In this document: positions 56,752 through 64,000 of the stretch, piece after piece
Numbering within the stretch: the first letter of the stretch is position 1
Layout of the letters: the number at the start of each line of letters is the position of its first letter
Source: Nilaparvata lugens
Lineage: Eukaryota; Arthropoda; Insecta; Hemiptera; Delphacidae
Length of the DNA stretch: 64,000 bases
Direction of reading: 5' to 3'
Assembly: GCF_014356525.2 (NCBI RefSeq)
Contig: NC_052518.1
Span: 5,375,162 to 5,439,161 of the forward strand
Notes under the pieces: model-generated
The model's database searches: none
Seen by the model: only the letters and a program-made list of their open reading frames with translations
Told to the model about the DNA's origin: nothing
Program-made: the position numbers and the translations under genes

Positions 56752-56944
56752 AAGGTGCGTACACCGTACAGACTTTCGCTCTGCTCCGCAATCGAACGTC
56801 ACTCGAGCAGATCGATTGATGATCGACCGGGGAGCAAGAGTGGAACGCGAGAAGAGCTAACATCTCCCGTAACGTTCATGATCGGAGCGAGTGCGAAGCG
56901 TGCGTGGAGTGATTGCGGAGCGTGTTGGAGTACGCACCTTTAAA
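56752..56944. mobile_element. GC-rich hairpin element with family B-like ends
   Basis: AAGGTGCGTACACCGTACAG at the left and GGAGTACGCACCTTTAAAG at the right are inverted. Inner CGCTCTGCTCCGCAATC pairs with GATTGCGGAGCG. Its GC content contrasts sharply with the neighbourhood. The 62-codon frame inside is a hairpin artefact. Confidence 0.85.
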
Positions 56945-57766
56945 GATATCAAATGTTCATGTTTTGGAAATGGATATAAAGTTTCTACATGAATGTGAAA
57001 CATTTAGCTCCAGTCTAAACTAGCTCCAGTCTTTCGGAAAACCGCATCTTTTCCGGTTCTTATAAACAGCGAATGATTTATGTCATATTTCTGTAGGCTT
57101 CATATGATTGATTCCTAGGTATTTTGAGCTTGGTTCCCGTTGGACGAGTCCAAAAATAAAATAATCAAGTAGATGCTTTTTATTACCACTGTTTTCGCAG
57201 TAAAGCATGCTTACACCTCTCAATCATTCCAACGAAGAACGTCCGAATATTATAGTTCGTTGTTCGAAGCGTGGGTGGTACTTGGGAGTATTTTAGCCGA
57301 TCACAATAAAAAGTATGTTTTTCACTTCCTTGGGTGTTAATAATTGCTTGTTTTATTGACTATTGTTTGGGTCTCTAGACACAGGTCAAGCCCTACCAAT
57401 GATGACTTTCATCAATTAAATTAATAGGCTCCCCATTGGCTTTTTCCAATATACCAATCTTCGAGCTTACCACTCTCGATTTTTTGCCCCATCAAAACAT
57501 GAGTGCTCCCATTAGCTGCAACCCAAATTTTTATGATCTTGTTTTGACTAGGTCCAATGACATAAGTATGTCACGTCAACTCCATTAACTGTTCGCATTC
57601 TTTTGAATCATAAACTGCTAACGAGTTGGTACTTCACCCCAGGAAAATGGCTTCCCAATGAACAGTCTTAAAAGGCCGGACCCCACTTATCATGTAGCGT
57701 TTCGATTCTACTTATGTCCGATAATTTTGTGCGGTGGTAGAGGACAGATCACATGACGGACCATTC
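56945..57766. other. No gene recognised
   Basis: About 820 bp with no repeat or coding support. Confidence 0.4.
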
Positions 57767-58700
57767 TATAGTGAGGTCCACGTTATAATGGCAGTGGAGA
57801 AAGATAGAAGAAAAACGTTGCCGATCCTCTGTCTTGACAATGCCTTCTATAGACGGTATCTGATACAGGTTTATTGATGTAATATTGAATGTTCATTCTC
57901 GTTAAAGGCTGTTCGCTACATATAATAATACAATTATTGTTAAGATCATTATAAGAGTGACAAAAAGTGGCAACTGCAATTTTTAAGTGGTCCAATAAGC
58001 GAGTTTTGGGTTGTTGAAGTGCTAAAACTCCGTTTTCTTTCCAGATCATAAACGGTTTCGAATTTTTCATTGGTTTTTTTAATACATTCAGAATATCATT
58101 GGCTTTGTTCTGATATGCGTTTTTTCGCGATTTATGCCAAAATAAGCAAGTTATCGAATTTACAAAAAATGTCACTTTTTTAATCATGAACGATATGGTG
58201 AATGAAATGTTTTAGTTAGGAAAGATACATTTTTTGAATTTTTAAGAGAAGTTTTGCTAATATAGTCGAAACCGTTTATGATCTGGAAAGAAAACGGAAT
58301 CTGGAAAATTAGCACTTCAACAAACCCATAACTCGCTTATTAGACCACTTAAAAATTTCAGTTGCCACTTTTTCTCACTCTTATAATGATCTTAACAATT
58401 GTATTGAAAAATATTATCCAATTTGAATAATGAAAAAAAAGTTTACCGAACAGCCTTAAAATAATCAATTATATTTTATTGTGCAAGAAACTATATTTTT
58501 CAATACCGTAATTTCATGATGAATTTTCCCAATTGAGATTTAATATTTTGTTAATCAATTATCAATTCTACATTGTTGAAAGAAGATCTGGCAACAGAGC
58601 AGAGTGAGAAAGAGATAGCGCTATCCGCTTTGTTGAATGATAGACAAGGATAGCAATAGCATTACAAATCAAACTCTACCATTATAACGTGGACCTTATA
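57767..58700. mobile_element. MITE family A split by a TTAA element
   Basis: TATAGTGAGGTCCACGTTAT opens at 57767 and ATAACGTGGACCTTATA closes at 58700. The left part stops at CATTCTCGTTAA and the right resumes TTAAAATAATCAATTATAT, exactly the uninterrupted family sequence once 550 bp plus one TTAA are removed. Confidence 0.92.
57906..58455. mobile_element. Foldback element in a TTAA site
   Basis: AGGCTGTTCGCTACA at the left and the complement of GTTTACCGAACAGCC at the right are the ends. Arms of about 200 bp pair (CGTTTTCTTTCCAGATCATA with TATGATCTGGAAAGAAAACG). TTAA is duplicated at 57902-57905 and 58456-58459, as for piggyBac-class elements. The 134-codon minus frame across it is incidental. 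Confidence 0.9.
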
Positions 58701-58959
58701 ATAGGCTGTTGTCATCGGATCGAAGTGTGATCGCTGCATGATAAGTGTGAGCCGGTTTCCATCCATATAAGTTATTTGTGTATATGCATAAATTATACGG
58801 ATTTTCAGGATCATTGGCTCACACTCACACATGACACGTGTGACCCGTTCTTTATTCATAAAAGTTCTCAAAAAGTAGCTTTCTTTGAAAGCTACCACCA
58901 TAAAGTTGCCATAGACAACAATCCAAGTAACAATTGATGAATAAAGTCTATTCAAATTC
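58701..58959. other. No feature recognised
   Basis: Short spacer; the minus frame at 58662-58961 begins in the spacer and ends in the MITE. Confidence 0.4.
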
Positions 58960-59140
58960 AAATGTTTATTTCGCCAAAATTACATAGTTACAAAACATGA
59001 ATGATACATACAAAATGCATAATAAAAATGTAAATTATAATAGATCTGAATGATTTGGCACAGCCAGCAAAGTTAAACTTGTGCGCTAGCTGTGAGTTCA
59101 TAAAGCAAACAGTACGAAGCAGCCTATAGCAATACTGAAA
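58960..59140 (-). mobile_element. LINE 3' UTR, reverse orientation
   Basis: In complement it reads GAACTCACAGCTAGCGCACA, GCTGGCTGTGCCAAATC and ends GGCGAAATAAACATTTGAAT, matching the 3' ends at 53986, 54180 and 60800. Confidence 0.7.
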
Positions 59141-60254
59141 AATGGAAAAAATATATACCTATATAATAAATATTATAGTAATGCTTCTTATAAATAATAC
59201 AATGATAAGAATTGAATAATTTCGTGTTAAAACCAATTATACAGGTGATAACCAAAAACAAGTCATACAGCCTACATTTGAATCTTCTAAATGCAAACTA
59301 ATGAAGAAGAATACAAGAAAAAATGAAATTTTCAGTTGTGAGCACATCCCAGTGCTTAATCAATTTTCATAAATAATAGAAAAGATTCAAAACTCAAAAG
59401 AATCATGAATAGATTTATTAACATTTAGGCATTGTAAAATATATATTCTGCTATCTATCTAAATCTATAGTTCATTTTCTTAAATTTACTTATGGTGTCG
59501 GCACGAATGTTTTTGCGTATTGTGACCAGATTTTCGAAAAGCCTAGCAACAATTGATAGATAAAGTCTGTCTATCTATTTAAATTTGTAGTTCATTTTCG
59601 CATGGAATCGACACGATTTGTTTTGAATATAGAGATTTTCAAAACTCCACTCTGATCCAGCTATCAGCATATATTTATTTTTATAAATTATTCACGTATC
59701 CAGAGAACTGGATTCTACTGAGTTAAAATAGGTCAGTGGAACACATGTATTGAAACACAGCCACTCAGGCAGTTCCCAGCATTGGCATAAAGAGAGCACG
59801 TGCTGTGCCATGTCAAATCCCACAGCGTTGGCACCTATTTTAATTATTCACCGCTTTTTCCAAATGGTTGAGCTGACACAGCAACCTGAAGGATGTCCAT
59901 GAGGTCAAACGAAACGCATATAAATACACAGTCTACTATATGCAACCTACACTGCTGTTTTAATTCAGATGACTCTGTTTGTTCAACTGAAAGGGGAGAT
60001 GCGTTGTGTTGGTATATTTATGTAGATGGTCATGTACTGTGTATAGGGAATGACCTTACAGCTGTTTGTTCAGGAACTCCTAGGAAAGTAGTTGTCCCAG
60101 AAGGGGTTTAATACTTACAAATCGAAATGCGCCTTTGATAGAATATGCTTGTTCATTTTGCGGAAGAAGCTGTTCCCATTCAATAAAATATCAAGTCAAG
60201 CCAAATCAAGCTTTATTCCATGAGATGAATTACTCTTTCAATACTATCTTTTGC
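59141..60254. other. No gene established; one 72-codon frame
   Basis: TATCTATCTAAAT(T/C)TATAGTTCATTTTC-like text occurs twice near 59450 and 59570, an old duplication of about 120 bp. A plus frame at 59893-60111 is cysteine-containing (GDALCWYIYVDGHVLCIGND) and ends before TAA, but no splice sites or family are identifiable. Confidence 0.35.
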
Positions 60255-61128
60255 TATAGTGAGGTCCACATTATAATGACAGTGAAAAAATATAGGAGAA
60301 CAACGTTGCCGATCCTCTGTCTTGTCTATGCCTTCTAGACGGTAGCTAATACAGGTTTATTGATGTAATATCAACTGTTCATTCTCGTTTAAAATAATCA
60401 ATGATATCTTATCAAACGATAAACTATATTCTTCAATAATTTCATAATATATTTTCATATAAGATAAAATTATTTAATGCCAATCTAATAAAACTATCTG
60501 TATGTAGACACCAGTTCACATACTACTATAATCTACTTTCTAATAAAATTCCTTTCAAATTCATCAGTAATAAAATCACAAAAACTCTTTCAAACGAAAT
60601 AAATCACTGGACTAAACAGCACATTTACTTCTCATTACTAAAGTATAAATTCTAATAACCAAATATATATGTATAACAACCACAATTATGTAAAATCACA
60701 GAATATTCATCAATTGTACTCTGTCTTAAAACCGAAATTCTTATTATATTTTTTATTCTTTATTTGTCTCCACGAATGTATTAGTTAATTTTCAGCTTTT
60801 GAACTCGCAGCAGGCGCTCAGGTTTTCCTTGCCGGCTGTGCCAACAAGTAATATTTATTTGTTCTATTGTAAAAAACTTGAATTATTCGAATTGTCTTGT
60901 ATAATTTAAATTATAGTAAGTTTTATAATGTAATTTTGTTTTTGGCAAATAAATTATTATTATGATTATTATTATTTTCTAATTAATTATCAATTCATTG
61001 TTAAAAAACGATCTGGCAACAGAGCAAAGTGAGAAAGAGAAAGCGCTATCAGCTTTGTTGAATGATAGACAAGGATAGCAATACCATTGCTAAATAAACA
61101 CTGCCATTATAACGTGGACCTCACTATA
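60255..61128. mobile_element. MITE family A split by a LINE insertion
   Basis: CTATAGTGAGGTCCACATTAT opens and TAACGTGGACCTCACTATA closes. The left part runs to about 60466 and the right resumes near 60973 with TAATTAATTATCAATTCATTG. Confidence 0.9.
60467..60972 (+). pseudogene. LINE 3' fragment, last ~60 codons of the polyprotein plus 3' UTR
   Basis: Frame 60476-60655 includes CRHQFTYYYNLLSNKIPFKF and SNKITKT...HWTKQHIYFSLL, paralleling the end of the minus-strand LINE at 54508 (KHQFEYQSNKLINKIP; DKITKT; SWVKQNYYF). The 3' UTR has CTTGCCGGCTGTGCCAAC and ends TTTTGGCAAATAAATTATTATT. A 5'-truncated dead copy. Confidence 0.8.
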
Positions 61129-61130
61129 AA

Positions 61131-61487
61131 ATTCAATCATCATATTATACAGATTGACAATGATAATATAAAAATATTAATATTGAAATATGTGGGGCCA
61201 GCGAACATAGCCACTGATGTGATGTCTATACAGTATATACCTACTACAAATTTATGGAGTGCCAACGGTATGCGAACTTATGTTTGATGAAAAACCACTT
61301 TTACATTTTCGTGGTTAAGTGGACCAAACTTCGTCACATCAACAAGACTTAACCTGTTTGGGACTATGAGTAAACCTATCTAAATTTAGGAGAGAAATAG
61401 CACAAAATTACCTTGTTCTTTTCTCTCCCTATTATTTTGATGATGTACTTATCGTATGAATGGATAAAGAATGAATGAGTCAAATTA
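61131..61487. other. No feature recognised
   Basis: AT-rich spacer without motif; the 61087-61287 frame starts in the MITE. Confidence 0.4.
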
Positions 61488-61640
61488 ATAATAATAATAA
61501 TATCGAGTGACCTGGCTGGCTGAGGTTTGGTGTCAGAGTTTTCAGGTCGCAACTGATCAATTTCAGGGCCTCTGACATGACCTAACGACTGCTTTTTAGG
61601 CAGCCGGGACCGACGACTTAACGTGGTGTAATTCTTTTCA
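61488..61640 (-). mobile_element. SINE or RTE-type LINE 3' module, reverse orientation
   Basis: In complement it reads CACGTTAAGTCGTCGGTCCC, GGCTGCCTAAAAAGCAGTCG, GACCTGAAAACTCTGACACC, and ends in an (ATT)n tail. I recall the 'cacgttaagccgtcggtcccgg' module as widespread at 3' ends of arthropod SINEs/RTE LINEs. Confidence 0.6.
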
Positions 61641-61674
61641 ATTCTATATTTCTCTTGCAACACTTCCTGTCAAC

Positions 61675-61850
61675 TCGAGCTGATTATTGTCGACTACTGT
61701 CTATTATTACTGTTTTGGTTCAGGTAAGAACGGCACTGTATAAGAGACTACCAGCGTCAAATAGCTTCACGAAAGACAACTACTAGGAACGGCTTGAGAC
61801 ATTTGGAGCATAAACTATGAGATACCTTCTTATGCTATCTCCATGATGAC
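61675..61850 (+). mobile_element. Repeat family N, second copy
   Basis: GTCGACTACTGTCTATTATTACTG and AGAGACTACCAGCGTCAAATAG parallel 55760-55860. Confidence 0.5.
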
Positions 61851-61974
61851 ATGTTGATAAACACATCAAACATCGACTAAAATATACTATTTTTGGTTAA
61901 TTATTTCTTGGGAAAATTTACATGAGATTTGCTAGGAAACGTCAATTTCAAATCAACTTCTGGCAACTTTTTGA

Positions 61975-62095
61975 GGAAGGGGATAGCTCCGTGGTCGCAT
62001 ATTCCCGTTGATAAACAACTTGAGACGGTGGTTCGGAGCCCACCTGAAGCTTTTGTCCTCCTTTTTTTTATCAACATAATCATCATCATTTTTAA
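61975..62095 (+). mobile_element. tRNA-derived SINE
   Basis: An A-box-like GGATAGCTCCGTGGTCGCA (61981-61999) and a B-box-like GGTTCGGAGCC (62030-62040) are spaced as in a tRNA head. The 3' side ends in AATCATCATCATTTTT. The head differs from the SINE at 17178, so two SINE families are present. Confidence 0.55.
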
Positions 62096-62401
62096 TATTT
62101 GATTGTATGGTAAGAGATGATGTGCTCCTATTCTTTCAATTTAGCATTTTTACGGACAATTCTGGAAGTCATGTTTTCACTTTTGGTAATAAAAATAAAA
62201 ATCATGTTTTTGGACTCAGGGGACCTTGAAACGTATAGAAAACTTGAAATTAGGGTACCTTATTTTTTTGGAAAACAATACTCCCCTTACCTATGATAAT
62301 AGGGCAAGGAAAGTAAAAACTCATTACGAGCGTTCAATGATCATTATCAATTTATCAATTTTATTGACGATTTTTTAGTCATATTCAGTCACAATAACTC
62401 C
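62096..62401. other. No feature recognised
   Basis: AT-rich spacer between the SINE and the paired B hairpins. Confidence 0.4.
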
Positions 62402-62572
62402 TAAAGGTGCGTACAGATATACGCGCCGCGAACATGAGCAATTCACTTTTAATCAGCTGACTATATCTGTATTTTTACAGCAACGGTAAGATACAGATAT
62501 AAAATGCTTGGCATCAGCTGATTAAAAGTGAATTGCTCATGTTCGCGGCGCGTAAATCTGTACGCACTTTAA
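62402..62572. mobile_element. Hairpin MITE family B
   Basis: TAAAGGTGCGTACAGATATA pairs with AAATCTGTACGCACTTTA. It is nearly identical to 47458-47629 but with the central segment in opposite orientation. Confidence 0.95.
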
Positions 62573-62587
62573 TTTTAAAAGTGTCAT

Positions 62588-62750
62588 GAGGTACGTACAG
62601 ACACGAGCACGCGCATTTCCCTTCTCATCAGCTGATGTTATGATTGTATCCTACTATTTCAATACAAATACAAATATGTTAAGCATAGCATCAGCTGTTA
62701 AAAAGTAAAATATGCGTGTTCGTGGTACATCAGTCTCTACGCACCTTTAG
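62588..62750. mobile_element. Hairpin MITE family B, second subfamily
   Basis: GAGGTACGTACAGACACGAG at the left and CATCAGTCTCTACGCACCTT at the right are inverted, with inner CATCAGCTGATG and CATCAGCTGTT. It is more like the palindrome copies at 22460 and 22982 than like its neighbour. Confidence 0.85.
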
Positions 62751-63740
62751 ATTCAATGAATTATGATTCTCCTTTATCCATTGAAATCGAAAATTTATCT
62801 CAATGAATGAAAATAGAGGTTACTAGAAAATATGATGAATATCATTTCAAAATGTTTGATTAGCATATTTTCATTTTTTGAACGAATGAGTTGCTGATTT
62901 TTCGAAACAGAATAGTAATTGTGAATTTGTGACAGTGTGAACAAATGTCTGCAGACTTTTACGCGTCGTAAAAAAAGATTTATTCCAATTCATTGGAAAT
63001 CTCCCATGTCGGAACTTTGATTGGTCGCTTGATCTTTTTTCTCTCCAATTTCAACCACTTTTCGACGCGTTCTCCTATCCACACATGTTTATTTACGACC
63101 ACACCGTTCATCATTTTCCGATTCGTCGACCTCAAATGCAACACTGAACCAATTTGATCCACGGTAAAAATAAAATTGAATGATTCAATCTGAGCCGAGC
63201 GTACTCCTCCCACCTAACCAATGCAGTTCCGTTCCGACGAGTCTATTAAATTGAAGAAGTCGTTTCGGAACACTACGGTATTTCATGAAAATGTGAGAGG
63301 GAGAAGGATTGATAAAGAAGAAAAGAAGGGAACGATGGAGAGGAAAGGAATGTTTATCGTGTGGCTGATGTTGTGATGGAGGGAAAATGTTGCAGCTATA
63401 TTGCGATCTACGTTTCTCAGAATACAGCATTTTCTTGTTCATTTGTGGTCCACTCGGCTGCTCACAACCATCTGCCATCTGCGTTGTGCCATTCCATTTC
63501 AATTATAAACTAACACGCATAAAATCCGTTTTATCACTCAACAATTTGAGTGGCTTTCAAATCTTTTCATAGTGTAGCCGAATTATTAGCTCAAAGCTCA
63601 CATACCTCTGTTTTCAGAGGGCTCTTTCATCGAATCTGTTACAATTTTCATATGAATGATTATCTATAGGTCAAGGTCTTATACATGCAGAAGTTATGTA
63701 CATGCAGAAATACAGGATATTTAATCAAACCGTATGTGAG
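62751..63740. other. No gene established; lysine-rich minus frame
   Basis: The minus frame 62980-63213 (77 codons) ends in a basic segment (KWLKLERKKIKRPIKVP) and its stop codon overlaps AATAAA (GAATAAATC). 63185-63570 holds opposed frames without motifs. A terminal exon is possible but weak. Confidence 0.3.
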
Positions 63741-64000
63741 TAAGGGCCGTTTGCACAGTGTACGTTTAAGCTAAAGCTTAAACCAAATATGGATTTTTTT
63801 TGGTTTAAACTAAAATTCCGTTTGCACAATATCAGTTTGAACTCTGTATTGACTTTAAACTTTGAGAAAGTTTAAACCTCCAAAGCAGGTGTTTAAACCA
63901 AATAATTTGGATTAACTTGAAATCTGTTAAGATTTGATGGGGAAACAGCTGATAGTAAATTATTTTTCGATGGTTGTTTTTAATGCTTCTGTAGACAATA
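63741..64000. mobile_element. Element running off the window end
   Basis: GGGCCGTTTGCACAGTGTAC opens a TTTAAAC/GTTTAAAC-rich segment, with CCGTTTGCACAATATCAGTT as an internal repeat of the start. The pattern resembles the opening of a TIR element, but its other end is outside the window. Confidence 0.4.

Noticed and set aside
57783..58187. A 134-codon minus-strand frame
   Set aside because: It spans the junction between a MITE and the TTAA foldback inserted in it, so it cannot be an ancestral gene.
59893..60111. A 72-codon cysteine-containing frame as a gene
   Set aside because: Its composition is protein-like, but there are no splice sites, promoter, polyadenylation signal or recognised family; kept only as a remark.

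Overview
The window looks like AT-rich insect nuclear DNA, most likely from a hemipteran and plausibly a delphacid planthopper. The species guess is inference from the style of the dispersed repeats and was not tested. Evidence for a eukaryotic nuclear genome: spliced-looking exon fragments with AG acceptors and AATAAA signals, several 5'-truncated non-LTR retrotransposon tails, tRNA-derived SINE heads, dozens of terminal-inverted-repeat hairpins and long microsatellites. There is no operon, ribosome-binding-site or CRISPR architecture. Nearly all listed open reading frames are chance frames inside repeats.

Gene content is very low. (1) At 3.2-5.6 kb on the plus strand there is a convincing terminal exon (5312-5481) with an AATAAA signal 90 bp downstream. 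Two upstream candidate exons (3193-3307 and 4556-4653) are phase-compatible with it, and the introns between are filled with a MITE, a LINE fragment and TA repeats. (2) At 20.65-21.8 kb on the minus strand there is a 200-220 residue acidic, coiled-coil-like reading frame with a downstream AATAAA. It abuts a broken Ty3/gypsy protease-RT fragment.

The rest is layered mobile DNA. I distinguish by eye: family A (about 15 MITE copies, TIR TAGTGAGGTCCACGTTATAA), B (hairpins starting AAGGTGCGTACAGA), C (hairpins starting GCCGGTTGCAC), D (foldbacks in TTAA sites), E and F (two diverged copies each), G (units starting GGTAACCCGTGCTCCGC), J (modules with ACCGGTTTCGG), K (elements with internal tandem arrays), M (a GAGCAAATGCT-rich element), N, and several LINE families. 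Family letters are mine. Many elements are nested, so insertion order can be read directly.

Region by region: 0-3 kb hairpins; 3-5.6 kb gene fragment; 5.8-12 kb foldbacks and retro tails; 12-14.6 kb two tandem arrays; 15.9-16.6 kb a LINE with a perfect 13-bp target duplication inside a hairpin element; 17-18.4 kb a SINE and a less repetitive GC-richer block; 20.7-23.5 kb the acidic frame, gypsy fragment and a 1.65-kb palindrome; 23.9-28.5 kb E, G, J and K elements; 28.5-32 kb mostly unrecognised; 32-41.8 kb M, A, F, E and G elements; 42.3-44.4 kb a hairpin-bounded composite with two arrays of an 8-bp unit; 44.7-53.5 kb J, B, G and F elements and local tandem duplications; 53.8-62.8 kb nested A elements, LINE ends and B hairpins; 63.7 kb to the end, a further element running off the window.
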